Shown here: positions 34,264-43,036 of the stretch, piece after piece
How positions within the stretch are numbered: position 1 is the first letter of the stretch
How the letters are laid out: every line of letters starts with the position of its first letter
Position numbers and translations under genes: made by a program
Source: Foetidibacter luteolus
GTDB taxonomy: Bacteria > Bacteroidota > Bacteroidia > Chitinophagales > Chitinophagaceae
Assembly: GCF_009650435.1 (NCBI RefSeq)
Contig: NZ_VVIP01000073.1
Span: forward strand, 23,981-87,980
Direction: 5' to 3'
Length of the DNA: 64,000 bases
The notes under the pieces: model-generated
Told to the model about the DNA's origin: nothing
Seen by the model: the letters and a program-made list of their open reading frames with translations, nothing else
Database searches by the model: none

Positions 34264-34558
34264 AAATTTATTTTGTTCAAAAGCTAAATATAAGCACATG
34301 GACGCATATGAACTGCCCTGCTGCACTTTACATTTTGTTGCAAAAGGGCTTGTAAGCAAAGCTTTGGGCTATAGCTGAAATATTTTGGACGTATAAACAG
34401 CCATGAATGTGGCGGGTTCAAGATTTTCGCTGCTGTTTTCGCATTCTCAAAACCAATGCGAAAAATTAAACCTGTGTTTTTCAAAACAGCAGGTACACCG
34501 TTGCCCGGACGGTTTAGGCGGTAAGATAAATGCATTTGCTCCTGAGATTGATTCTCCG

Positions 34559-35359
34559 CTAACGGTTAAAAAATGCCAACACCGCTGTTGCAAAGGCCCC
34601 TGTTCCCCATGCTGTATTATGGTCGCCGGGCACACTGTTGTAAACAGCATTAGTAAACAATTGTTGTAATGCCTTGCCATCACTGTCGGTATCTTCATTG
34701 CCACATATCACCAGTATTTTTTGATGCACTTTAGCCAATGCTTCTTTTGGTGTGGAAGGTTGTTCTTTTTGCTGGTAAGCAAAAGCAAGCCTGTCCAACC
34801 CTTCAGTTACAATACGTTTTTTAAGGCCTTCAAAGCCCTGTGCCGTATCGCTGATTAAGGCATTGTACAGGGCAATGCGCCGGGGCCATGCGGGGTTGGT
34901 AAAATCCGGCCCCATGCCGCCCATAACTGCAGTGACAAGGTTGCTGTCCAGTACAAGCAGCCTTGCCAGTATAATAGAGCCACGGGAGTATCCAATGGCT
35001 TTGTATTGCTGTATACCAAGATGTTTCAAAAGGCCTTGCAGGTCTTTTGCTTCGGCATCGTTGGCGTAGGCTTCCGGCGTATGGGGTTTGTCTGACAGGC
35101 CATTGCCACGCAGGTCTGGTACAATTACCTGGTAACCCGCAGCCAGCAGGCTGTCATACAAAGGCTTCTTTTTCCATGCGGCGCCGGTATTGGTAAAGCC
35201 ATGTATCAGCAGTACAGGTTTGCCTGAGCCTGCAACCTGGTAATGAATTTTTACAGAATCGAACGAGACGTAGTAACCGTCTGTTTGCGCATGGCTGGCG
35301 GTATGTAAAGAAAACTGCAATAACATAGTGCAAAGCACAAAACAGGTAAATGAACGCAT
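34559..35359 (-). CDS. Secreted alpha/beta hydrolase
   Basis: 266 residues with a signal peptide ending 'ASHAQ'. Alpha/beta hydrolase landmarks: oxyanion 'LLIHGFTNTGAAW', 'VIVPDLRGNGLSDKP', the nucleophile elbow 'AIGYSRGSIILA' (S125), the acid in 'VICGNEDTDSDG' and catalytic H247 in 'VPGDHNTAW'. It probably acts on small esters or similar bonds in the periplasm; the substrate cannot be predicted. A transcript of its own is likely. Confidence 0.88.
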   Translation of the reverse strand: MRSFTCFVLCTMLLQFSLHTASHAQTDGYYVSFDSVKIHYQVAGSGKPVLLIHGFTNTGAAWKKKPLYDSLLAAGYQVIVPDLRGNGLSDKPHTPEAYANDAEAKDLQGLLKHLGIQQYKAIGYSRGSIILARLLVLDSNLVTAVMGGMGPDFTNPAWPRRIALYNALISDTAQGFEGLKKRIVTEGLDRLAFAYQQKEQPSTPKEALAKVHQKILVICGNEDTDSDGKALQQLFTNAVYNSVPGDHNTAWGTGAFATAVLAFFNR

Positions 35360-35461
35360 AAGATGGTGTTTCTGGTAAGCTAAATATCGGCTTATTGCCG
35401 GATAATTTTATGGTAAAGCTACATACAGCATTCAATGAAAGGAAAGCCCGCTATGCTACCA

Positions 35462-35551
35462 TGCGGGAAAAGCCGCGTAGCGAATCCAACCGCACAAGAG
35501 TGCGACGCAAGTTAAGCTTAATGGTAGTTCCTGCCGCCGGGCCCATAAAAA
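35462..35551 (-). repeat. Interspersed repeat family B, full copy
   Basis: GCGGGAAAAGCCGCGTAGCG, CACAAGAGTGCGACGCAAG and CCGCCGGGCCCATAAAA. It lies in the 440-bp spacer between divergent hydrolase and esterase genes, which otherwise holds nothing recognised. Confidence 0.85.
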
Positions 35552-35799
35552 TTCCTCAAGGGCAGGGGGCATTCTTGTCTCGGGCCAATAATAAAAGCAT
35601 AATTCCAGCGTAAGCTGTTTGCCACCTGTGGCAATCGTGGAAATAACACCATGCCACCGGCCGGAAAAGCGACAGCAGGGGTTATAAAATCTACATTAAC
35701 GCGTAGGCAAGCCAAATACAACCTGGGCATAGGAATTGTACGGTTTAAATAGCGCAACATCGTACTAAACTCACATTTGATTTAACAAAAACGCTGGCT

Positions 35800-37146
35800 A
35801 TGCAACACATTTACACCCTGGTATTGATAACCCTTTGTTCATGCATTTTTTTTAACGCAAACGGCCAGACCCATACGGCCCGTCAGCAAAAAATAGGTGG
35901 CAACTGTAATGGTTATTATGAATACCTGCCTGAAGGTTATACGGAAGACGCCACTTATCCTGTGCTTATTTTTCTGCATGGTGCAGATAACCTGGGCAAC
36001 GGAACCACCCAATTGAAAAATTTGCTGGCCAATGGTGTTCCCAAGGTTATTGACGATGGTGATTTTCCCAAAAGCTTTTCGGTAGATGGCCAAGCGCACC
36101 GTTACATAGTTATTTCGCCGCAGTTTGCAGCCTGGCCACAGATTGCCGACCTTGAAGATGTGGTAAGCTTTGTGCGTTCTGAATATCCTGTAAATGCAGA
36201 TCGTATTTTCTTGACCGGCCCCAGTATGGGCGGCGGCCTTATATGGGATTATGCAGGTGAAAGCAGCAGGAACGCATCTGCCATAAGGGCGATTGTACCG
36301 GTGTGCGGAGTATCGGACGTAACAAATGCCAAAGCAAAAATTATTGCAGAAAGCGGCCTGGCGGTATGGGCTACGCATAATACGGGAGACGACCTGGTAG
36401 ATGTAGCTAAAACCACCGCTTATATTGAAGCTATTAATGCGCAAAAGCCAGACATTGACGCCATGGTAACCTTGTTTGATACTGTTTCTCACGATGCCTG
36501 GACTAAAACATACAACCCGGCCTTTCGCGAAAATGGTTACAATATTTACGAGTGGATGCTGTTGCACCCGGCAAGGGATGAAAGCACACTGCCCGTGACG
36601 CTAAGCAGCTACAGGGCTTTTGCTTCGGGTAATTCCGCTGTAGTAGAATGGGTAACAACCGAAGAAATCAATCACGATTTTTTTGTTGTAGAGCGTTCCG
36701 CCGACGGCGTTACTTTTTCTGCATTGGATACGGTAAAAGCTATTAAATCTACCACAGGATATGCCTACCGGACTGTTGATAGCAATCCTTACCGGGGTAT
36801 GACTTTTTACCGTTTGCGGCAGGTGGATTTTGATGGCAGCTTTCACTTGTTTAGTGTTGTTCGGGTTGAAATGACTACGGTGGCAGCACAAATGCCTGTG
36901 CTGTACCCCAACCCTGTGGCCGGCGCCAGTGTTTTAAAGCTTAAATGGCCTGCTAATATGCCCGCTGAAAAAGCGAAGGTTAAAATGTTTAATGCCACCG
37001 GTATGTTGGTGGCTACCTGGGAAGTGCAGTCTGCAACCGGTGCAGCAACAAAAGACCTTCAGTTGCCAAATCTTGCTGCAGGGCAATATACTTTACGTAT
37101 CAGTTTGGGACGGCACCATATTTCTCAGGTGTTGCTGGTGCATTAG
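35800..37146 (+). CDS. T9SS-secreted esterase (PHB depolymerase/phospholipase-like)
   Basis: 448 residues with a signal peptide ending 'NANGQT'. The catalytic domain (~25-265) has 'YPVLIFLHGADNLGNG', the nucleophile elbow 'LTGPSMGGGLIWDYA' (S142), the Asp region 'NTGDDLVDV' and His in 'VSHDAWTKTY'. This fits the group of prolyl-oligopeptidase-like esterases with a type 'GxSMGG' elbow. Residues ~270-360 form a beta-sandwich ('FASGNSAVVEWVTTEEINHD'). The C terminus is a T9SS sorting domain ('LYPNPVAGASVLKLKWP ... ISQVLLVH'). Secreted or surface-attached. Confidence 0.87.
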   Translation: MQHIYTLVLITLCSCIFFNANGQTHTARQQKIGGNCNGYYEYLPEGYTEDATYPVLIFLHGADNLGNGTTQLKNLLANGVPKVIDDGDFPKSFSVDGQAHRYIVISPQFAAWPQIADLEDVVSFVRSEYPVNADRIFLTGPSMGGGLIWDYAGESSRNASAIRAIVPVCGVSDVTNAKAKIIAESGLAVWATHNTGDDLVDVAKTTAYIEAINAQKPDIDAMVTLFDTVSHDAWTKTYNPAFRENGYNIYEWMLLHPARDESTLPVTLSSYRAFASGNSAVVEWVTTEEINHDFFVVERSADGVTFSALDTVKAIKSTTGYAYRTVDSNPYRGMTFYRLRQVDFDGSFHLFSVVRVEMTTVAAQMPVLYPNPVAGASVLKLKWPANMPAEKAKVKMFNATGMLVATWEVQSATGAATKDLQLPNLAAGQYTLRISLGRHHISQVLLVH

Positions 37147-37171
37147 CAAAGAAATTAACTCTTATACCATT

Positions 37172-37738
37172 TTAAACGCTCAGCGAGCCCCGGAAGCCCC
37201 TGGCGGCATAGTAAGATTCCGCGCCGTTGTGATAAAGGAAAACATGGTCGTAGCGGCGGTCGCAAAATAGGGCGCCGCCCAGTTTCCTGATATTGCCCGG
37301 AGTGATTATCCAACTCGAAGTTTTTGTATCAAAACTGCCCAATTGCTGCAATGCCCGGTATTGTTCCTCTGTCAGTAATTCAATACCCATGGCTTCTGCC
37401 ATATCAATAGCGCTGTTTGCCGGCTTGTGCTCTTTTCTTGATATCAGCGCCTCACGGTCGTAACAAAGGCTCCTGCGGCCTTTAGGGCTTTCCGCTGAGC
37501 AGTCATAAAAAATGTACCTGTCTGTTGTTTTATCATGACCAACAACATCTGGTTCGCCACCCGTTTCTTCCATTTCATTAAGCGACCATAATTTTTTTTC
37601 ATCAGCTTCCAGTTTGGCCTGTATGGCCGCCCATTCGAGGCCCTTATGGCGGTTCATGTTTTTCTTAAAGCGTGTTTCCAATGTACTCAGCAGTTCTTTA
37701 CGTTGTTGTGGCGGCAAACCGGTTTTATTGTTTTTCAT
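37172..37738 (-). CDS. DUF4256 domain-containing protein
   Basis: 188 residues, ATG at 37738. The whole chain matches DUF4256: 'LSTLETRFKKNMNRHKGLEW', 'LWSLNEMEETGGEPDVVG', 'RYIFYDCSAESPKGRRSLCYD', 'AMGIELLTEEQYRALQQLG'. The family is cytosolic and its biochemical function is unknown. It is probably the last gene of an operon ArsR - SRPBCC - YdeI-like - DUF4256 (39209 to 37172), with 36 bp to the previous gene. Confidence 0.9.
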   Translation of the reverse strand: MKNNKTGLPPQQRKELLSTLETRFKKNMNRHKGLEWAAIQAKLEADEKKLWSLNEMEETGGEPDVVGHDKTTDRYIFYDCSAESPKGRRSLCYDREALISRKEHKPANSAIDMAEAMGIELLTEEQYRALQQLGSFDTKTSSWIITPGNIRKLGGALFCDRRYDHVFLYHNGAESYYAARGFRGSLSV

Positions 37739-37774
37739 GCTTCTATATTGTTTCGTTAAGCGGGTGTGTTTTTG

Positions 37775-38353
37775 TTAATCATTTAATCCTTTGCCGTTAA
37801 GTATTTGCTGCATACATTTTTCAATTCTTGATACCCTGGTAGCAGATTGTTTGGCTGAAGAAAAATGCAGCAGGTAAGCCCTTTGACGGCCAGGCGTCAG
37901 TGCCTCAAAAGCGGCTTTTAAAGCAGGTAACGCATCTAATTTTTGTTGAAATTCTTCTGCAACAGCGAATGATTCAGTCTTTTTCAGCGTAACTTTCAAG
38001 CCCGCTTTTTCCACTTCAATGGCTTCGTAAATATAAGCTTTCAATACAGGGGCCAGTTCCGTTATTTCCGCAATATTGGTGAAGCGTGTTTGGCGTGCAG
38101 ACTGTACGTTTTCCGTTTGCTGTACCAGTATACTGTTGGCATCGCTTAATAATGCGCCTTTAAAAAACAAAAACGCACAGTACTCTTTAAACACATGTAT
38201 TAACACAATATTGCTTTGCTGGTAAGTATAGCAAGGGCAGCCCCATTTCAGTTCTTCGGTTAGCCCGCAGTCAAGGGCAATTGTTCTCAATTGCTCAATT
38301 TCTTTTTGCCAGCTTTTAGCTTTGTCAAAATAAAAATCCACTTTATGGTTCAT
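37775..38353 (-). CDS. YdeI/OmpD-associated family protein (DUF1801-like)
   Basis: 192 residues. The N-terminal half has the DUF1801 fold ('IALDCGLTEELKWGCPCYTY', 'LIHVFKEYCAFLFFKGALL'). The C-terminal half has the 'LPALKAAFEALTPGRQRAYLLHFSSAKQSATRVSRIEKC' helix pattern of YdeI proteins (quoted in part). YdeI is linked to stress and antimicrobial-peptide tolerance in enterobacteria; in this phylum the role is unknown. Third gene of the ArsR-led operon. Confidence 0.88.
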   Translation of the reverse strand: MNHKVDFYFDKAKSWQKEIEQLRTIALDCGLTEELKWGCPCYTYQQSNIVLIHVFKEYCAFLFFKGALLSDANSILVQQTENVQSARQTRFTNIAEITELAPVLKAYIYEAIEVEKAGLKVTLKKTESFAVAEEFQQKLDALPALKAAFEALTPGRQRAYLLHFSSAKQSATRVSRIEKCMQQILNGKGLND

Positions 38354-38412
38354 TCCGGTTAAGTTTATTGGTTTGCAGGAACAGGGTTTCTATCTTCTCT
38401 TTGTACTCCCTG

Positions 38413-38880
38413 TTATTTTAATTGTTGTACAAAGTTTTGGAGACGGTTATGTGCCATATTAATGCCCTGGGCAAAGGGTAGTTGCAGCATTTTGTCCCTT
38501 AACGCCACAGACCTGTACACTATGTGCATGGTAAGCTTGCTGCTGTCATCAGTAAGTGCTTCAAATTCTAAAAATTCAAGCTGAGTTTCAAAGGGCGTAT
38601 TCTCCATTTCAAATGTGCGGGTAATCTTATGTTCCGCAACAAAATCGTGTATTGTACCGTTGGCCCTGAAAACCACCTTGCCTCCGGCATCCGTTGTTTC
38701 AAACTGCCAACTGCCATGCTTTTTGTTTTCCAGCTTAAGCACTTTGGTGCCCATCCATTGCTCAACAATTCCGGGCTCTGTATAAGCCCTGAAAAGCAGT
38801 TGCAATGGCAAGTCAAATTCCCTTGTTATAATTATTTCCTGTTTGCCGTCTTCGGCATGCACTTTTGTTTTACGTTCCAT
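38413..38880 (-). CDS. SRPBCC (AHSA1-like) protein
   Basis: 155 residues, ATG at 38880. AHSA1/START-like signatures: 'IIITREFDLPLQLLFRAYTE', 'VEQWMGTKVLKLENKKHGSW', 'RTFEMENTPFETQLEFLEFE'. A hydrophobic-cavity protein, ligand unknown. It starts 5 bp after the ArsR gene, so translation is likely coupled and the regulator probably controls it. Confidence 0.9.
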   Translation of the reverse strand: MERKTKVHAEDGKQEIIITREFDLPLQLLFRAYTEPGIVEQWMGTKVLKLENKKHGSWQFETTDAGGKVVFRANGTIHDFVAEHKITRTFEMENTPFETQLEFLEFEALTDDSSKLTMHIVYRSVALRDKMLQLPFAQGINMAHNRLQNFVQQLK

Positions 38881-38885
38881 GGCAG

Positions 38886-39209
38886 CTATTTTTTAGGTAT
38901 GTATTTTTTCATAATGCCTTCCAGCTTGTTAAACCTGTCATCCCACATTTTGCGAAAGGGCTCGATAAAATCTGCTATTTCCTTCATTTTTTGACCGTTT
39001 AAATGATAGTATATTTCCCGGCCGGTTTGTTCCTGGGTCAGCAGTTCACATTCGGTAAGTATTTGCAGGTGTTTGGATACCGTGGGCCTGGCAGTATTAA
39101 AGTTGGCTGCTATGGCCCCTGCCGTAAGAGATTGTGTGGCTACCAGTAACAGAATAGCCCTTCTTGTTGGGTCTGCTATGGCCTGGAAAACATCACGTCT
39201 TAAATTCAT
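38886..39209 (-). CDS. ArsR-family transcriptional regulator
   Basis: 107 residues, ATG at 39209. Winged helix-turn-helix: 'RDVFQAIADPTRRAILLLVA', 'IAANFNTARPTVSKHLQILT', 'QEQTGREIYYHLN'. No metal-binding cysteines, so it is the ArsR type typically paired with SRPBCC genes. First gene of its operon. Close paralogue of the regulator at 41874. Confidence 0.93.
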   Translation of the reverse strand: MNLRRDVFQAIADPTRRAILLLVATQSLTAGAIAANFNTARPTVSKHLQILTECELLTQEQTGREIYYHLNGQKMKEIADFIEPFRKMWDDRFNKLEGIMKKYIPKK

Positions 39210-39321
39210 TGCGTAGCTATTTGGCTACAAATTTAAGTGTAGTTAAGTAGCTACGCAAATTAATTTTGTTTTGTCCTTATGCTTAGGAGAAAAATTTTAT
39301 GGGCCCGGCTGGAGGAACACT

Positions 39322-39364
39322 CCCCATCCCCTAAAGGGGCGTTTACCCCCATCCCCTAAAGGGG
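39322..39364. repeat. Tandem CCCCATCCCCTAAAGGGG pair
   Basis: Two identical 18-bp units (39322-39339 and 39347-39364), each with a CCCC-TAAA-GGGG hairpin. They follow a short family B end fragment (about 39295-39316). Confidence 0.75.
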
Positions 39365-39390
39365 TGTTTTCTGTTGTACGGGAAAGACAT

Positions 39391-39486
39391 TTTTATGAGC
39401 CCGGCAGCAGGAACCATTTTGAGGCTTTACTTGCGTCGCACTCTTGTGCGGTTGGATTCATTATGGAGCTTTTCTCACAGGGTAGG
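39391..39486 (+). repeat. Interspersed repeat family B, full copy
   Basis: TTTTATGAGCCCGGCAGCAGG, ACTTGCGTCGCACTCTTGTG and GGAGCTTTTCTCACAGGGTAGG. It lies in the 348-bp spacer between the ArsR operon and the SnoaL-like gene. Confidence 0.85.
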
Positions 39487-39557
39487 AAATGCAGCCCTGC
39501 TGAGGTGCATGTTTTCAGAAAGAAAGCAGAACGGATATTGGATGCAAGCGGGATTGT

Positions 39558-39944
39558 TCAATAAAAGAATTGTTCCAAAACTATCTGCCCGTTTTTTACT
39601 TCGTACAGCATTACTTCGTTTATCTGCAGCCTGCCCAATACCTGTACGGTAACGTCCATTTGCCGCCCTACGGCAAAATGAGTGCCGGCAACAACAGGTT
39701 CTGTAGTGTGTGCGCTGTGCACGGCTTCTATCTTTTTTACAAAGTCTTCGCCTTTTTTGCGCACCTGTGCTTTGCCTTCGGCGTAGCCGAGGTTAAAAGC
39801 GTTGGGCGGGTCAATGCTTGTTACGTTATCTGCAAAAAGTTCATCCTGTATTTCAAACCATTTTTCCTGTTGTGCAAGCTGGTTAAAGCGGGTGGCAACA
39901 TCCTGTGTTGTGGGTATGCTGTTGTTTGTTTTTGTGGTTGTCAT
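39558..39944 (-). CDS. SnoaL-like / NTF2-fold protein
   Basis: 128 residues, ATG at 39944. NTF2-like cone fold: 'DVATRFNQLAQQEKWFEIQD', 'LFADNVTSIDPPN', 'VHSAHTTEPVVAGTHFAVG', 'MLYEVKNGQIVLEQFFY'. Such proteins isomerise or bind small ligands; no catalytic residue pair can be assigned. Monocistronic. Confidence 0.88.
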   Translation of the reverse strand: MTTTKTNNSIPTTQDVATRFNQLAQQEKWFEIQDELFADNVTSIDPPNAFNLGYAEGKAQVRKKGEDFVKKIEAVHSAHTTEPVVAGTHFAVGRQMDVTVQVLGRLQINEVMLYEVKNGQIVLEQFFY

Positions 39945-40110
39945 TTTTGTTTTGTTTACCTGTTAAGTTTTACAAAACGAAAGTATTGACCTGTTATGAC
40001 TTGGGCGGGGCGTAAACCGGACTTTGTAACGGGGTGATTTAGACAGGCGGCAATTTTAACCTGGCAGCGGAATTGGATAATCTTAAATCAATTTCGTTTG
40101 ACTAAAGGAT

Positions 40111-40211
40111 GTAAGCCTGAGTTCCGAAACTTCGGAATCGAAGGCGGATGCGTGAAAAGCAAGAGAAATAAAGCGGTTTTGACAATGCTTGGATAAACTC
40201 AGTATGACAAT
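40111..40211 (+). repeat. Interspersed repeat family C, diverged copy
   Basis: GTAAGCCTGAGTTCCGAAACTTCGG and GACAATGCTTGGATAAACTCAGTATGACA (quoted in part). Related to copies at 13166 and 31325. Confidence 0.65.
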
Positions 40212-40305
40212 ACTCAGCCTGACATTCGTTTCTTAACTAAACGACATTAAATTTGAAATGGGTGCGCACCCGACCTGCTTATGTAAAAAACAGCGTGTTA
40301 CACTT

Positions 40306-40413
40306 TGGGTGAGGGATTGAAGCGGTTACCCCGCTGAAGCCTTCGCAGCCCGGCTTTGCGGCGGAGTAAAAGCGAAAAGCCCGACCCCTTGCGATAGCTT
40401 GGGGGCACCCCCT
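40306..40413 (-). repeat. Interspersed repeat family A, copy 4
   Basis: TGTTACACTTTGGGTGAGGG, GATTGAAGCGGTTACCCCGC, AAAAGCCCGACCCCTTGCG and GGGGGCACCCCC. With the family C copy it fills most of the 583-bp spacer 39945-40527. Confidence 0.85.
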
Positions 40414-40527
40414 TAACCCTTTGATGAAACTTTGGCACAGCTAAACCTGAAAATATTGGCTTACCCGGCAAACCCGCATATAGCCAGGGGGAGGCCCTTA
40501 CACCTTCCCCGGCTAATTGTGCGGCAT

Positions 40528-40905
40528 TTATTTTATCAGCGGCAGGTATTTGTGCCTGTTCTCAAATATTATCCAGATTAATATGGCCCAGATGATAAGT
40601 GCTATAAAAAGGCCATCCGGCGCAACAGAAATATGCGTCAACAAAACGCCCACCATTACAGGGAAGACAATTAACGCACCCAGCGCCCTTGTTTTGGGAA
40701 ACAGTATCAACAGCCCGCCGGTTACTTCTGCGGTGCCTACCAGGGGCATTAGCCAGGATATTTCCATCATGGCCATGCTGTCTTTTATTAACGGCTCCGG
40801 TAAATTATCGGGCACCGGCATGTAGTTGAAGAATTTGTTTAAGCCGCCATTTATCAGCAGCAGGCCGAATAATACGGACAGGACATTTAAGATTTTAGTT
40901 TTCAT
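40528..40905 (-). CDS. DoxX family membrane protein
   Basis: 125 residues with four predicted transmembrane helices. DoxX pattern: 'LFGLLLINGGLNKFFNYMP', 'MPLVGTAEVTGGLLILFPKT', 'LIVFPVMVGVLLTHIS'. Family members take part in redox or thiosulfate-related membrane complexes, but most are of unknown function. It starts 10 bp after the stop of the SRPBCC-VOC gene, so it is third in the operon ArsR - SRPBCC/VOC - DoxX. Confidence 0.88.
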   Translation of the reverse strand: MKTKILNVLSVLFGLLLINGGLNKFFNYMPVPDNLPEPLIKDSMAMMEISWLMPLVGTAEVTGGLLILFPKTRALGALIVFPVMVGVLLTHISVAPDGLFIALIIWAILIWIIFENRHKYLPLIK

Positions 40906-40914
40906 GGTGTGTGA

Positions 40915-41877
40915 TTATTTGTTTTGATAATTGATCATCCAGTTAATGCCAAACTTGTCAGCAAAACTACCAAAATAGGCGCCCCAGAACATATCCTGTA
41001 TGGGCATTTCTATTTTGCCGCCGGCGGAAAGTTCGTTGAAAAGCCGGGTTGCTTCTTCCCGTGATTCCGGCTCGAGGTTAATGTGCATGTTGTTGCCCGG
41101 TGTAACCGTAAAGCCCATTTCTTTGGGAGCATCTGTTGCCATTAGCACATGCCCGCCAATAAGTGGAAGTTCAACATGCAGCACCATTTTTTTAACATGA
41201 TCGGCAATAGGGGGGTGGCTGGGGTCTGCCGGGACGTTTTCAAAACGCTGTATGCCGTTGATGAAATCTGTTTTAAAAACTGACTTGTAAAAGTTGAAAG
41301 CCTCTTCTGTATTGCCGGGAAAATTTACATAAGTAGAAACCCTTGGCTGGTTGTTAGGTTTGTTCTGCTTTCTCAGGTAAAATTGCGCGGCAATATATTG
41401 GTCTAAGTTTTCCAGGCCGGCGGTAAAGCCTTCTTTAAAGCCCATTTGTATAATGGTTTCCAGGTCTTCCAGCTTTTCAAACAGCAGTTGAATATTAACC
41501 ACTGTTTCATCGCCTTTGCCAGTAAAATCACTTCCCCACTTTACCCGTGGCTTTGTATTATTCATTATGGCATTTTCATCGCAAAAAGCATCAATGCCCG
41601 AAAAATGTTTTTGGTGTTGTATGGCCTCATAATCAAACAGGCACCAGTGCTTTTCACCTTCGGGGCCAAGCATATAATAGTGCCAGCGGCCGCCTACTCT
41701 AAAATCCATGGATTTTGTTACGGCCTTATACGGTTTTGGCGCCCACCACTGGTCAAGAATATCAGCTTCTGTCCAGGCTGCCCATACCAGGTCAACAGGT
41801 GCATCAAAAGACCGCTCAACTGTAATTTCGTTCTTTTCCTTGTTTACCAGGAAGTTGAATAAAATAGCCTTGTTCAT
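40915..41877 (-). CDS. SRPBCC-VOC (AHSA1-PhnB) fusion protein
   Basis: 320 residues. Residues 1-150 form an AHSA1-like SRPBCC domain ('ITVERSFDAPVDLVWAAWTE', 'LDQWWAPKPYKAVTKSMDF'). Residues ~175-320 form a PhnB/VOC domain ('STYVNFPGNTEEAFNFYKSV', 'PLIGGHVLMATDAPKEMGF', 'MFWGAYFGSFADKFGINWMI'). The two halves are usually separate proteins in neighbouring genes; here they are one chain. The ATG at 41877 overlaps the ArsR stop by 4 bp (ATGA), so translation is coupled. It probably binds or modifies a small hydrophobic compound. Confidence 0.9.
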   Translation of the reverse strand: MNKAILFNFLVNKEKNEITVERSFDAPVDLVWAAWTEADILDQWWAPKPYKAVTKSMDFRVGGRWHYYMLGPEGEKHWCLFDYEAIQHQKHFSGIDAFCDENAIMNNTKPRVKWGSDFTGKGDETVVNIQLLFEKLEDLETIIQMGFKEGFTAGLENLDQYIAAQFYLRKQNKPNNQPRVSTYVNFPGNTEEAFNFYKSVFKTDFINGIQRFENVPADPSHPPIADHVKKMVLHVELPLIGGHVLMATDAPKEMGFTVTPGNNMHINLEPESREEATRLFNELSAGGKIEMPIQDMFWGAYFGSFADKFGINWMINYQNK

Positions 41878-42200
41878 TGTTTATTTGATTTAAGTTGTTG
41901 TAATACGGCATCAAGCTGGCTAAAGCGCTTTGCTATAAGCTGTTTAAATTGCTCCAGCCATTTTTCTATGTCTTTCATTTTATCTGCATTCAGGTGATAA
42001 TGTATTTCGCGGCCCTGCTGTTCCTGCTTCACTATTTCGCATTCTGTAAGAATCTGCAGGTGTTTGGAAACGGCCTGCCTGCTGCTGTTAAAATGTTCAG
42101 CGATGGCATTAGGTGTCATGGAAGCGACAGCCAGCAGCATGATGATGGCCCGCCGGGTTGGGTCTGCTATTGCCTGAAAAACGTCTCTTCTTGTTTCCAT
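41874..42200 (-). CDS. ArsR-family transcriptional regulator
   Basis: 108 residues, ATG at 42200. 'RRDVFQAIADPTRRAIIMLL', 'IAEHFNSSRQAVSKHLQILT', 'QEQQGREIHYHLNADKMKDI'. No metal-binding cysteine pair. Very similar to the regulator at 38886, which suggests duplication of an ArsR-SRPBCC module. It leads the operon with the SRPBCC-VOC and DoxX genes. Confidence 0.93.
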   Translation of the reverse strand: METRRDVFQAIADPTRRAIIMLLAVASMTPNAIAEHFNSSRQAVSKHLQILTECEIVKQEQQGREIHYHLNADKMKDIEKWLEQFKQLIAKRFSQLDAVLQQLKSNKQ

Positions 42201-42463
42201 TTTATTTGCTGCTAAGTGGTTGCAAATATATTTGCAATTATTTGGTTGCGCAAAATTATTTATTGAATTTTTTAAAAAGATGAATAAGGCGCCATGCCGC
42301 AGGTTGTATTAAGAGATTTAACAGGCAGCTTTACGTGCCGAAAACCGGAAGATTGGGGTAATTGAACAGCCGGTTTAGATACATGGCTTTCTGCGCATTT
42401 AGGAGGGTACGCCGCACTGGAGAAAAGATAGCTTTGAGGGTGTGGGAGTTTATACAGGCATAA

Positions 42464-42489
42464 AAAAAGCCCCGTTGCCGGGGCTTTTT
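42464..42489. terminator. Intrinsic terminator after the RRM gene
   Basis: AAAAAGCCCC-GTTGCC-GGGGCTTTTT: a GC stem flanked by A- and T-runs, usable in both directions. It ends the RRM transcript (stop at 42508) and separates it from the ArsR gene. Confidence 0.85.
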
Positions 42490-42507
42490 GCAATTATGGT
42501 AAGTATA

Positions 42508-42819
42508 TTAATACCTGTTCCTGTTATAGCTGTTTGCGTTATTGTAACCGCTGCCATTACTACGTGAAGACCTGTCTTCTTTTGGTTTAGCTACAGATAC
42601 GCTGATGGCCCTGTTATCTACAGTTGAACCATCCAGTTCTGCGATAGCTTTTTTTGAAGCAGTGTCATCCGGCATTTCAACAAAGCCAAATCCCCTGGAC
42701 CGGCCTGTTTCCCTGTCGTTGATAACTTTAGCTGACGTTACTTCTCCATAAGGAGTAAAAAAATCTTTTAAGTCTTCATCCTGTACGTTGAAGCTTAAAT
42801 TTGAAACATAAATGTTCAT
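42508..42819 (-). CDS. RNA-binding protein with one RRM domain
   Basis: 103 residues. A single RRM with RNP2 'IYVSNLSF' (residues 2-9) and RNP1 'RSRGFGFVEM' (about 42-51), followed by a Ser/Asn/Arg-rich tail ('NGSGYNNANSYNRNRY'). It binds single-stranded RNA, probably as a chaperone or post-transcriptional regulator of cold or stress response. About 120 bp upstream, on the minus strand, TATCTTCG resembles the -7 box, which would give a 5' leader of over 100 nt. Monocistronic, with its own terminator. Confidence 0.93.
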   Translation of the reverse strand: MNIYVSNLSFNVQDEDLKDFFTPYGEVTSAKVINDRETGRSRGFGFVEMPDDTASKKAIAELDGSTVDNRAISVSVAKPKEDRSSRSNGSGYNNANSYNRNRY

Positions 42820-43036
42820 ACTTGAAAATTAAAAAGTAAAAAATGTCTGAGAGAGGCAGAAAGTAAGAAACTAACTAAAATGCAGATTAATGAAGCAATG
42901 TAATTAATGAATACTAATGCGAGGCTCAAATTAACCGGGCGAAGATAGTCATTATTGTTACATAACCTAATAAATATCCAATAGTCCGCCTCAATGCCCT
43001 GTTAAAGGCACGCATTAACGTGTAACCTGCCCACAT

